Positions 44,227-53,376 of a stretch of 64,000 nucleotides of DNA are shown here, in pieces. A model generated the notes under the pieces. The model saw only the letters and a program-made list of their open reading frames with translations. It was not told where the DNA came from and ran no database searches. A program made the position numbers and the translations under genes. Positions within the stretch are counted from its first letter, which is position 1, and each line of letters begins with the position of its first letter. The stretch lies in NCBI RefSeq assembly GCF_003958645.1, contig NZ_RXLO01000005.1, positions 310,001 through 374,000 on the forward strand, in the 5' to 3' direction. The DNA comes from Chitinophaga rhizosphaerae. GTDB lineage: Bacteria; Bacteroidota; Bacteroidia; Chitinophagales; Chitinophagaceae.

Positions 44227-45693
44227 ATGCAACGCATACGTTTTAAATACCTGGCTTTTGCCGCTTTGCTGATGCTCGGCGCCTGCGGGAAAGACATCGA
44301 AAAATACAATGAAGACAAGAACGGCGCGGAGTACATCAATCCGGAATACCTGCTGTCGTCCATCATCCTGTCTACCGCATCCGATTACCAGCGAGAGGCG
44401 TATATGGACAAGCCCGCATCCGCCGGCCGTTACATCACCATGGTGCGTAACGAGGGGAACGACAAGTTCAACTGGGGCCCGCAGAGCTGGGACGGTATCT
44501 ACAGCCGCCTGTCGTACAACAAAAGCCTGTTCGAGATGATCGAGCACTTCGGTCAGCCGGAGTATCTTCCATATGCAAGGATCATCCGCGCATTCAACTT
44601 CGCCTACGCCACCGATCTTTTCGGCGACGTTCCCTATTCGAAGGCGCTGCTGTCCAAATCGGAAGGCAACATCCGACCGGAGTACGACCGCCAGGAAGCG
44701 ATTTACCCCGACCTGGTGAAAGAGCTCCGCGAAGCCAACGATCAGCTGGCAGCACAAACGCGGGAGATCAACAAAAGCCAGGACGGACTCTATAAAGCCG
44801 ACCCGCTGAAATGGCGCAAGTTCGCCAATTCGCTCCGCCTTCGCCTCCTGCTGCGCATGTCCAAAAACTTCCCCGCCGCTTTCACGGAAATGCAGGCCAT
44901 CGTTTCGGATAAATCGAAATATCCCATCTTCGAATCCAATGCCGACAATGCCGAAGTGCTGTATGCGGGCACGCAGAAAGACAACAGTTGGCCCGGCGGA
45001 ACCATGGCTACATCATACGAAGAATTCGATAAACGCAAGCCCAGCAAGGAAATCATCGACGCGCTCTACGCCCGGAACGACCCGCGGATGGAAGCCTGGT
45101 TCGCCAAGGTGAAAAATCACGGTACCACCGACCCCCGGGATTATGTAGGCGTTCCCAACGCCATCCAGGCGCCGTACGACTACAACGGCGGCTACGATTA
45201 CATCTCCCGCCTGGCGCCCATGTTCAACGGCGATAAGGGCGCCATGATCCCTGCGTCGCTCATGACCTATTCCGAAGTATGCTTCATCCTCGCCGAGGCC
45301 GCGCAGGCCGGCAAAATCACGGTAACGGGCAAAACCGCCGAATCGCTGTATTACGACGGTATCCGCGCCAATATGCTGTTCTACGGCGTGCTGGACAAAG
45401 CGGAAACGGCGGACTATTTCGACCAGCCCATCGTGAAATACAACGGCACGCTGGAGCAGCTCATCAACCAGAAATGGATCGCCATGTTCCTGAAAGGCAG
45501 CGAAGGCTGGTTCGACCATCGCCGCACCGGGTTCCCGAAATTCGTGCTCGGCCCGCTGTCTTCCTCTACCACACTACCGAAAAGGTACATGTACCCCGAT
45601 AGCGAAACCCGCACCAACCTCGACGCGTACAACCGTGCCGTGGCTGTGTTCGGACAAGACAAACAAACCACCCTCATGTGGTATCTCAAGTAA
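44227..45693 (+). CDS. susD: SusD-like surface lipoprotein (PUL2)
   Basis: 488 residues, SPII signal (AFAALLMLGAC then GKDIEKYNEDKN). The pattern WDGIYSRLSYNKSLFEMIEH, ARIIRAFNFAYATDLFGDVPYSKAL and TYSEVCFILAEAAQ fits the SusD/RagB-like (SusD_2 type) family. 17 bp after susC; forms the surface lid. Confidence 0.94.
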   Translation: MQRIRFKYLAFAALLMLGACGKDIEKYNEDKNGAEYINPEYLLSSIILSTASDYQREAYMDKPASAGRYITMVRNEGNDKFNWGPQSWDGIYSRLSYNKSLFEMIEHFGQPEYLPYARIIRAFNFAYATDLFGDVPYSKALLSKSEGNIRPEYDRQEAIYPDLVKELREANDQLAAQTREINKSQDGLYKADPLKWRKFANSLRLRLLLRMSKNFPAAFTEMQAIVSDKSKYPIFESNADNAEVLYAGTQKDNSWPGGTMATSYEEFDKRKPSKEIIDALYARNDPRMEAWFAKVKNHGTTDPRDYVGVPNAIQAPYDYNGGYDYISRLAPMFNGDKGAMIPASLMTYSEVCFILAEAAQAGKITVTGKTAESLYYDGIRANMLFYGVLDKAETADYFDQPIVKYNGTLEQLINQKWIAMFLKGSEGWFDHRRTGFPKFVLGPLSSSTTLPKRYMYPDSETRTNLDAYNRAVAVFGQDKQTTLMWYLK

Positions 45694-45700
45694 ACTATCT

Positions 45701-46924
45701 ATGAACATACACTATGCAGGCAGGTGGCTCCTCGCCACCTGCTTTTTCTTACCAGCAGCCAAAGCGCAGCAGGCCCGGCCGGATAACATCGTACTGAACG
45801 TAACCGCCGATCCCTCCCGCTCCGCCGCCGTGAACTGGCGCACGAACGCAGCTACGGACTCCAGCTACGCCGAGATCGCTCCGGCATCGCCCGATCCCGC
45901 GTTCACGGCCAAAGCCATCCGCGTACCGGCCGCCACAGGCAGCGTAATTTCAGATACGATCGCCGCGCGGTACCACTCCGTCGTGTTCAACGACCTGCAG
46001 CCCAACACCGAATATGCGTACAGGGTAGGGAAGGGCAACGACTGGAGCGAATGGTTCCAGTTCCGCACCGCCGGCCTCCCCGGCCAGCCGTTTTCCTTTA
46101 TTTACCTGGGAGACGCGCAAAACAACCTCCGCTCCCTGTGGTCGCGCGCGATCCGCAAAGCATGGTCGGCCGCACCGGACGCCAGGCTCATCATCCATGC
46201 GGGCGACCTCGTCAACCGCGGCAACAATTACGACGAATGGCAGCAGTGGTTCGAAGCGGGAAGTTTCATCCATGCGTCCGTTCCCGGGCTTATGTCGCCC
46301 GGGAACCACGAATACCATTACCCGAAAGACAGCGGTCAGATATCCGTGTTCTGGCGGCCGCAGTTCGCCTTGCCGGAAAACGGGCCCGCCGGACTGGAGG
46401 AAACCTGCTACTACACCGATGTGCAGGGCGCAAGGTTCATTTCCCTCAATTCGCAGGAGATCGAGATCAACGAAAGGCTGCTGCATTTGCAGCGCGACTG
46501 GCTGGAAAAAGTACTGCAGGAAAACAAGCAGCGATGGACGATCGTGACCTTTCATCACCCGGTACTTTCCACGAAAAAGACCCGCGACAACAAGTTCATC
46601 CGCCAGTACATCAAACCTTTGCTGGACAAGTATAAGGTAGACCTCGTGCTTACCGGGCACGACCATACCTACGCCCGTGGCCGCGACGGCAACCAGGGCC
46701 CCGTGTACGCCGTTTCCGTGAGCGGGCCGAAGATGTACGAGCTCGACCCCGCTCCCTGGATGGCGGTTACGGGATCGCACGAACAATTTTACCAGATCAT
46801 CCGCGTGGATGACAAAGCCATACGTTACACTGCTTATACGGTAGACGGCGAGGTGCACGACGCCTTTGAACTGATCAAACAGCCCGGCCGGCCGAATTTG
46901 CTGAAGAATGTAAAGAAACCATGA
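45701..46924 (+). CDS. Purple-acid-phosphatase-like metallophosphoesterase
   Basis: 407 residues from the ATG at 45701. Signal peptide, an N-terminal fibronectin-like purple acid phosphatase domain (~28-125), then a calcineurin-like phosphoesterase with all metal-binding blocks: GDAQNN, HAGDLVNRG, SPGNHEYHY, VTFHHPVLS, LTGHDHTYARG. Periplasmic or surface-exposed. It dephosphorylates an organic phosphate linked to the PUL2 substrate (inference). Overlaps the next gene by 4 bp (ATGA). Confidence 0.9.
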   Translation: MNIHYAGRWLLATCFFLPAAKAQQARPDNIVLNVTADPSRSAAVNWRTNAATDSSYAEIAPASPDPAFTAKAIRVPAATGSVISDTIAARYHSVVFNDLQPNTEYAYRVGKGNDWSEWFQFRTAGLPGQPFSFIYLGDAQNNLRSLWSRAIRKAWSAAPDARLIIHAGDLVNRGNNYDEWQQWFEAGSFIHASVPGLMSPGNHEYHYPKDSGQISVFWRPQFALPENGPAGLEETCYYTDVQGARFISLNSQEIEINERLLHLQRDWLEKVLQENKQRWTIVTFHHPVLSTKKTRDNKFIRQYIKPLLDKYKVDLVLTGHDHTYARGRDGNQGPVYAVSVSGPKMYELDPAPWMAVTGSHEQFYQIIRVDDKAIRYTAYTVDGEVHDAFELIKQPGRPNLLKNVKKP

Positions 46925-49185
46925 GACGAATCCTTTTGACCCTCTTACTGTTTCCGCACGTCTGCCTGGCTATCCGTAATACGCCGGGTGGACTGTGGAG
47001 GCAGGTATCGATCGTTTGCAGGCCAGGCCACATCGCCGGCACCGTTTTGCAGGAAGAAGTTTTCCGGAGAACGGGGCTACGGTGGCCGCTGGTGGCCACT
47101 TTGCCTGCTGTAGGAGATGCAGTGGTGATGGAAGAGGGACCGATGGCCGCAGAGGCTTTCGCCATCCATTCGGGGCAGCGGAACGGGAGAAGGGTGCTCC
47201 GGATCTCGGGATCGCCGCAAAGAGGTTTGCTCTACGGGGCAGGACGATTGTTGCGGTTGATGGAGATGCGGAAAGGATCGGTGACAATGCCGGTTTCGGT
47301 GGATGTGGAAGCCGCGCCGCAAAAAGCCATCCGAGGGCACCAGATCGGTTACCGCAACCTGGCGAATTCTTACGACGGATGGTCGCCGGCGCAATATGAC
47401 CGCTACATCCGCGAACAAATCATTTTCGGTGCCAACAGCATCGAAGCCATTCCTTTCATGCCGGCTTCCCCGCATTTCACCGTTCCGTCGCGGGAGATGA
47501 CGCGCAGGATGTCGGAAATCTGCCAGCGTTATGACGCCGATTACTGGGTGTGGACGCCGGCTACTTTCGATTTGAACGACCTGGCCAAACGGGATCACTT
47601 CCTCCGCCAGTTCGACACGCTCTTCCGTGAAAGTCCCCGCCTCGACGCGGTTTTCTTTCCCGGGGGCGATCCCGGCAATAATCCGCCGGAGCTGGTGATC
47701 CCGCTGTTGGAAGAACTGTCCGTTCCCCTGAAAAAATTCCATCCGAAAGCGAAGATTTGGTTGTCGCTGCAAGGCTTCGGGCCGGCGCAGTGCAAATTCG
47801 TGTACGACTACATCCGCGATAAAAAGCCCGAATGGCTGGCGGGGTTGGTCGTAGGGCCGGGGAGCCCTTCGCCGGAAGATACCCGTTCGTCCATACCGGC
47901 GCAGTACAAATTGCGCCATTATCCGGACATCACGCATACCGTACGGGCCGATTTCCCCGTGGCCTGGTTCGATCCCGCTTTCGCGTTCACCCTGGGCCGG
48001 GAGCCCGTGAACCCGCAACCATACTATTATTCCATGGCGTACCGCGCCATCGAGCCCTACATCGACGGCTTCATCGGTTATTCCGACGGGGCGCACGACG
48101 ATCTGAACAAAATGGTCTGGAACCAGCTGGGCTGGGACGCCAACGCCGATCCGCGCGAGACCGTCCGCCAGTACGCTTCCTTTTTCTGGGGGGCGGACGT
48201 CCGCGATGCGGCGGCAGACGGCATCCTGGCGCTGGAACGGAATTGGGTGGGCCCTATCGTGGAAAATGGGGGCATCGCCGCGGCGCTGAGCCACTGGCAA
48301 GGCCTGGAAGCTGCGGCGCCTGCGCTGAAAGGAGACTGGCGCTGGCAGATGATGCTGTTGCGTGCTTATTACGATGCATATACCCGGCTTCGCCAGATCC
48401 GGGAAAGTAAACTGGAAACTGCGGCCTGCAAGGCTTTGCTGGCCGGTCCGCAGGCGATGGGCGAAGCCGAAAGCATACTTTCCCGGGCTGATTCCTGCGT
48501 GATGCCGGCCTGGCGGAGCAAGATCGTGGAATTGTGCGAGGCGCTTTTCCGCTCGGTGGCGTTGCAAACGAGCGTGAAGAAATACAAGGCTTCCGGGCCG
48601 GAACGCGGTGCTGTGCTGGATTTTGTGGACCGCCCGCTCAACAGCCGCTGGTGGCTCGAAGACGAATTCAAACGCATCCGGCAACTGCCCCCGGCGGAAC
48701 AGCGCCTGGCCATAGACACCATCGCCCGTTGGGAGCACCCCGGGCCGGGGAGTTTTTATGACGACGTGGGGCATGTGGGAAAAAGCCCGCACGTTGTACG
48801 GGGAGAAGACCTCAACACCGACCCCCTCATGCGCCGGAGCGATAATCCGGGCTTCGACTGGTGGGACGGAGGGATGAGCCGCAAACGGCTGTCCTGGATG
48901 GCGAGCATGCGCTGGCCCACGGCCATGCGGTACGACCGGCTCGATTCCACGGCGCAATATGCCGTGCGGATTACCGGGTATGGCGAAAGCCTCGTTCGTG
49001 CCAACGGCCAGCGGCTGAAAGCCACCGTATATGGAAAAGGGATCGGGGAGATCAAGGAATTCCCCGTTCCGCAGGAACTGACGAAAACCGGCAGTCTCTT
49101 ATTAACCTGGGACGCCATCGACGAAGAACACCTCAACTGGCGGCAGCATTCCCGCGTGGCCGAGGTGTGGCTCATCAAACGATAA
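46921..49185 (+). CDS. Exported glycoside-hydrolase-like protein (hexosaminidase/glucuronidase-type N-domain and barrel)
   Basis: 754 residues with a signal peptide (MRRILLTLLLFPHVCLA). The N-terminal ~120 residues resemble the alpha/beta domain preceding GH20/GH67/GH84-type barrels (GLLYGAGRLLRLMEM), followed by a barrel (GHQIGYRNLANSYDGWSPAQYDRYIREQIIFGANSIE, VFFPGGDPGNNPPE). No standard GH20 D-E pair is evident. An enzyme on a uronic-acid or amino-sugar glycan is plausible but unproven. It overlaps the phosphatase gene (4 bp) and lies 13 bp before the next. Confidence 0.7.
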   Translation: MRRILLTLLLFPHVCLAIRNTPGGLWRQVSIVCRPGHIAGTVLQEEVFRRTGLRWPLVATLPAVGDAVVMEEGPMAAEAFAIHSGQRNGRRVLRISGSPQRGLLYGAGRLLRLMEMRKGSVTMPVSVDVEAAPQKAIRGHQIGYRNLANSYDGWSPAQYDRYIREQIIFGANSIEAIPFMPASPHFTVPSREMTRRMSEICQRYDADYWVWTPATFDLNDLAKRDHFLRQFDTLFRESPRLDAVFFPGGDPGNNPPELVIPLLEELSVPLKKFHPKAKIWLSLQGFGPAQCKFVYDYIRDKKPEWLAGLVVGPGSPSPEDTRSSIPAQYKLRHYPDITHTVRADFPVAWFDPAFAFTLGREPVNPQPYYYSMAYRAIEPYIDGFIGYSDGAHDDLNKMVWNQLGWDANADPRETVRQYASFFWGADVRDAAADGILALERNWVGPIVENGGIAAALSHWQGLEAAAPALKGDWRWQMMLLRAYYDAYTRLRQIRESKLETAACKALLAGPQAMGEAESILSRADSCVMPAWRSKIVELCEALFRSVALQTSVKKYKASGPERGAVLDFVDRPLNSRWWLEDEFKRIRQLPPAEQRLAIDTIARWEHPGPGSFYDDVGHVGKSPHVVRGEDLNTDPLMRRSDNPGFDWWDGGMSRKRLSWMASMRWPTAMRYDRLDSTAQYAVRITGYGESLVRANGQRLKATVYGKGIGEIKEFPVPQELTKTGSLLLTWDAIDEEHLNWRQHSRVAEVWLIKR

Positions 49186-49198
49186 AAAAGCAACCAAA

Positions 49199-51337
49199 AT
49201 GTATAGAATCCTATTTTGCCTGTTGGTAATTTCCGCACCCGCATGGGCTTCGGGGCCAGATGAGCCTTTCTTGCAGGCCGTATCCGGCAAATACCCGCTG
49301 CCCAAAGGCATTCATCCCCTCAAACTGGTGACGGATTACAATAACAACGTACACGTGCTCGCCCAAGAGGGTTTGTATTACTTCACGGAAAATGATGTGG
49401 TGCGCGATGTGCGCTTCCGGCCGCTGGCAGATAAAATCCCGGTAGACGTGACCGCCCAGGAAACCCATGGCCACCTCTACTACCTGCTCAACGATAAACT
49501 CATTACCAACGGCTACGCCGGCGTCCCCTACGTGACGTTCCCGGCTGGCACTTACGATCGCGCGGTCGTGAACGCCGCCGGTAATGCATTGCTTTCCGGG
49601 AAAGGGAAACTGGCCATTGCCGAAGGGAAAAACATACAAATGCTCCATGCGCCCGAAGAAGGCGTAAGCGAATTGTTCGTCAACGACGGCATCTTCTACG
49701 TACTGACGCCGAAAGCGCTGTACCGCGTGGCCGGTAAGGAGCTGCAACGTTTGCATGCCGGGAGAGACGTGCGCACCGTGGCTTTCCGCGGAAACGATAT
49801 TTTGTTGGGAACGCCCGCGGGATATTACGCCATCCGCCGCGAGAACGGCGATACGGCCATGACGCTGCAGCGTAAAGTACCGGTGCCGTCTGTAGGCCGC
49901 CTAATGGTAGCCGGCGGGAAAATCTGGGCGGGGACCAACGAAGGCGCCTATACGGAGAACGGTTCGGGGGGATACCGTTACTTTGCCTCCGGGCGCTGGC
50001 TGGACCAGGATGTGGTGAAAGATATGGCGGCCGATAAAGACGGCAATATCTGGATCCTCACGCCCTCCGGGCTCAACAGGATCTCCTTCAAAAGGCAGTC
50101 GCTCGCGGAAAAGACGGACTACTTCCAGCGGAAAATCCGCACCCGGCATATCCGTTACGGTTTCATCGCGAACATCCATCTCCTCACCCCGGGCGACGTC
50201 CGCACCGCCGAAATGGCCGATACGGACAACGACGGTCTCTGGACCAGCTTCTATCTCGGCAGCCAGGCCTTCCGGTACGCTACCACCCGGGAGCCGGAAG
50301 CCAAACGCTTTGCATGGGAGGCGTTCGAGGCATTCGAAAGGATATTGTCGATCAACCCGCTCAAAGGTTTCCCCAGCCGCACTTTCGAGCGGAAAGGCTA
50401 TAAGAACTCCGATCCCGAGCGCTGGCGCGAATCGCCCGACCCGGAATGGGAATGGAAAGGGCACACCAGTTCAGACGAATTCGTAGCTTACATCTGGATC
50501 GCCGCGGTGCTGAACGAAATGGTCGCAGAAACGGTCGATGAAAAAAAACGCGTCGCCGATTTTATGGACAAGATCATGACGCATATCATCGACAATAAAT
50601 GGTATCTGGTAGACATCGATAACAAACCCACCCTCTGGGGCCGCTGGAACCCGGAATACATCAACTGGTATCCCGAAACCATCGGCGACCGCCGCCTCGG
50701 CAGCACTACCATCATCGCCGGGCTGCAACTGGCGTATGCATTGACGGGTAAGGAGAAATACAGGACCGAAGGGATGAAATTGCTCAACAAACATCACTAT
50801 TTGCAGAATATCCAGATCGATTACCGGAAGATCGCGCCCACCAAAGGGTATTTCCACGATGGCATCGATATGGGCACCGGCCCCTGGAACCATTCGGACG
50901 ATGAAATGGCATTCCTGTCGTACTGGGTGCTGTACCGCTATGCGTACAACGACGACCTGAAGCGCCAGTACGCCGGCGCCATCCGCAACCACTGGGAAAT
51001 AGAACGGCCGGAGAAGAACGCGGTGTGGAACCTCATCGCCAAAGGGCTCATCGGCGATTTCGACGAAGAAGCCACGATCTGGTGGCTGCGCACTTTCCCC
51101 ATGGATATGATCAGCTGGAAGATCAAAAATTCGCACCGCAAAGACCTGACCTTCCTGCCCGACAACTTCCGCGGCCAAACCACCGAAACGCTCATCCCGC
51201 TCGATGAACAACCGCTCCACCGCCACAATGCCAACGCCTTCAATCTCGACGGCGGCAATGGCGGCAGGTCCGAACTCGCGGGCGATGAATACCTGCTGCC
51301 GTACTGGATGGCGCGCTTTCTGAAAGTGATCGAATAA
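49199..51337 (+). CDS. Exported propeller plus alpha/alpha-barrel protein
   Basis: 712 residues with a signal peptide (MYRILFCLLVISAPAWA). Residues ~25-300 form a Reg_prop-like beta-propeller (DMAADKDGNIWILTPSGLNRI). Residues ~310-712 form a helical barrel similar to six-hairpin glycosidases (MADTDNDGLWTSFYLGSQAFRYA; W-rich helices). The enzyme class is unknown. The propeller looks like those of hybrid sensors but is fused here to a putative catalytic domain rather than a kinase. Confidence 0.65.
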   Translation: MYRILFCLLVISAPAWASGPDEPFLQAVSGKYPLPKGIHPLKLVTDYNNNVHVLAQEGLYYFTENDVVRDVRFRPLADKIPVDVTAQETHGHLYYLLNDKLITNGYAGVPYVTFPAGTYDRAVVNAAGNALLSGKGKLAIAEGKNIQMLHAPEEGVSELFVNDGIFYVLTPKALYRVAGKELQRLHAGRDVRTVAFRGNDILLGTPAGYYAIRRENGDTAMTLQRKVPVPSVGRLMVAGGKIWAGTNEGAYTENGSGGYRYFASGRWLDQDVVKDMAADKDGNIWILTPSGLNRISFKRQSLAEKTDYFQRKIRTRHIRYGFIANIHLLTPGDVRTAEMADTDNDGLWTSFYLGSQAFRYATTREPEAKRFAWEAFEAFERILSINPLKGFPSRTFERKGYKNSDPERWRESPDPEWEWKGHTSSDEFVAYIWIAAVLNEMVAETVDEKKRVADFMDKIMTHIIDNKWYLVDIDNKPTLWGRWNPEYINWYPETIGDRRLGSTTIIAGLQLAYALTGKEKYRTEGMKLLNKHHYLQNIQIDYRKIAPTKGYFHDGIDMGTGPWNHSDDEMAFLSYWVLYRYAYNDDLKRQYAGAIRNHWEIERPEKNAVWNLIAKGLIGDFDEEATIWWLRTFPMDMISWKIKNSHRKDLTFLPDNFRGQTTETLIPLDEQPLHRHNANAFNLDGGNGGRSELAGDEYLLPYWMARFLKVIE

Positions 51338-51356
51338 ATGCAAAACCGACGAAACC

Positions 51357-53006
51357 ATGATACAAACTTATTTCCGCCGCGCCCTGCCGCTGATGGCCGT
51401 GGCACTTTTAACCGCTCCGGCCGTGCAGGCACAGGCGCAGAAGGCTCCCCGGCCAAAGATCGTGGTGGGGATGATGGTAGACCAGATGCGCTGGGACTTC
51501 CTGTACCGGTACGCCGAGCGCTATAGCCAGGGCGGGTTTAAAAGGCTCCTGCGCGAAGGGTTCCGGTGCGAACAGACTTATATCAATTATGCACCGACCG
51601 TTACCGCCTGCGGACATACCTCCGTGTACACCGGCAGCGTGCCCGCCGTGCATGGGATCATGGACAACGACTGGTTCAGCCGCGAAAAGAGCAGGGGCGT
51701 GTATTGCACGGAAGACAGCTCGGTGGTGCCGGTCGGGATTTCAGCGACAAAAGGCGGCATGTCTCCCCGCAACATGCTCACCACCACGGTGACCGACGAG
51801 TTGCGCATGGCCACGAATTACGAAAGCAAAGTGGTAGGCGTGGCGCTGAAGGACAGGGGATCCATCCTCCCGGCAGGACACGCGGCCAACGCGGCTTTCT
51901 GGTACGACGGCAGTTCCGGCAACTGGATCTCAAGCACGTATTACATGCAGGAACTGCCCGGCTGGGCGAAGAAATACAATGCGGCGCGGCGTCCGCAGGC
52001 GTTGCTGGCCAAAGGATGGGAAACGCTCTATCCTATTTCCACCTATCATCTCAGTGAAGCAGACGACAAGGACTACGAGAACAACTTCAAACATGAGCCC
52101 GCGCCGGTATTCCCGCATCGGTTCGCCGGGATGGAAAGCGGTTCCATCCGTTCCACGCCTTTCGGCAATACGCTCACGTTCGAGTTCGCCAAAGCGGCGA
52201 TAGAGGGGTATGGGCTGGGAAGCGGCAAGGCGACGGATTTCCTGGCCGTGAGCTTTTCCTCGCCCGATGCGGTGGGCCATCAATTCGGCCCCAATTCCAT
52301 CGAAACGGAAGATGTATACCTCCGGCTCGATAAAGAACTGGCCGGTTTCTTCTCTTATCTCGACGGCCGTTTCGGAAAAGGGAACTGGTTGTATTTCATC
52401 ACGGCCGACCACGGCGTGTCTCATTCCCCCGGCTATCTGGAAGAACATTGCTTGCCTACGGGCACGCTGGACGGGAAAGGCATCATCGCATCACTCAATA
52501 CCGAACTGGAAAAGATATACGGTGTGAAAAACGCCATCATGGCCACGGCGGCAGATCAGCTGTACCTGGACCGGCCTGCTTTCGCGGCGAAGAACGCCGA
52601 CATGAAAGCCGTATCGGACTTCATCATCCGCCGTCTCCGCGAAGTGCCGGAGATCGCCGATGCCGTTTGGCTCCCGGAAATCGGTACCGCCGGTCTCCAC
52701 GAACCGCTGCAAACCATGCTGCAAAACGGCTACAACCGCAAGCGCGGCGGCGATATCGTCATCATCATGAATGCCGGCGTGAAGAACGGCAGCCGAAAAG
52801 GCGCCACGCATGGTCTCTGGTACCCGTACGACGCGCACATCCCGCTCGTATGGCTGGGCTGGGGCATCAACAGCGGCGGCCGAAGCTTCCGGACAATAAG
52901 CATGACGGACATCGCGCCCACGATCGCCGCCCTCCTCAACATCCAGGTGCCGAGCGGCAACATCGGGCAGGTGATCGGGGAAGCGATCCGGTCGGACAAA
53001 CCTTAA
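51357..53006 (+). CDS. PafA-like alkaline phosphatase
   Basis: 549 residues, signal peptide (ending AVQAQAQ). Alkaline phosphatase superfamily: VVGMMVDQMRWD (metal ligand Asp), nucleophile Thr81 in NYAPTVTACGHTS, Asn104 in IMDNDWF, Lys165 and Arg167 in LKDRGS, and ITADHGVSH. The Thr/Asn/Lys-x-Arg set is that of the phosphate-irrepressible phosphomonoesterase PafA of Bacteroidota. Last gene of PUL2, followed by a terminator. Confidence 0.9.
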   Translation: MIQTYFRRALPLMAVALLTAPAVQAQAQKAPRPKIVVGMMVDQMRWDFLYRYAERYSQGGFKRLLREGFRCEQTYINYAPTVTACGHTSVYTGSVPAVHGIMDNDWFSREKSRGVYCTEDSSVVPVGISATKGGMSPRNMLTTTVTDELRMATNYESKVVGVALKDRGSILPAGHAANAAFWYDGSSGNWISSTYYMQELPGWAKKYNAARRPQALLAKGWETLYPISTYHLSEADDKDYENNFKHEPAPVFPHRFAGMESGSIRSTPFGNTLTFEFAKAAIEGYGLGSGKATDFLAVSFSSPDAVGHQFGPNSIETEDVYLRLDKELAGFFSYLDGRFGKGNWLYFITADHGVSHSPGYLEEHCLPTGTLDGKGIIASLNTELEKIYGVKNAIMATAADQLYLDRPAFAAKNADMKAVSDFIIRRLREVPEIADAVWLPEIGTAGLHEPLQTMLQNGYNRKRGGDIVIIMNAGVKNGSRKGATHGLWYPYDAHIPLVWLGWGINSGGRSFRTISMTDIAPTIAALLNIQVPSGNIGQVIGEAIRSDKP

Positions 53007-53376
53007 CGCACAAACGTTGAAAGAGCAGACAATAGCCAGCCGGTCTGGCGGCTCAGGCCGATCGGCAGACAGGGCAGGAGGCCCGGGGTTAAGTGTCTCC
53101 CCGGCTTAATGACTTGTCGGAATGAACAGAAAGCCACCTTCGGGGTGGCTTTTTTGTTTATCGAAGTGGAATGGGAACGTTCCAATGTTAAGTTTTTGTG
53201 ATGAATTTGTTGAATAGAAGAAATATGTTATTCTTTGCAGTAAAATTATACCTGTTGAAATAGATCCCTGTTCTCTATGGACCATTGGAATTGTTGCCTT
53301 TTTTCCTTCGGAAATCTACTTTGAAACCAGTGCCGTTTTGTCGGGGTCTGCTCTGTTGGTATCACAAGCCTTAGTT
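53007..53376. other. Intergenic region between PUL2 and the RHS island
   Basis: 370 bp without a supported gene. It holds the terminator at 53131-53155 and a CCGGGG/CCCCGG hairpin before it (about 53082-53105). After ~53155 the DNA becomes clearly AT-rich, marking the edge of the RHS island. A TACTTTG word at 53309-53315 is one base short of the -7 consensus. Confidence 0.6.
53131..53155 (+). terminator. Intrinsic terminator of PUL2
   Basis: Arms AAGCCACC (53131-53138) and GGTGGCTT (53144-53151) around a TTCGG loop, followed by a T run. It lies 125 bp after the PafA-like gene. Confidence 0.8.

Noticed and set aside
47077..48957. 626-codon minus-strand frame opposite the glycosidase-like gene
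   Set aside because: Composition artefact (Arg/Pro/His-rich, no motif); the plus-strand frame is in an operon with tight spacing.
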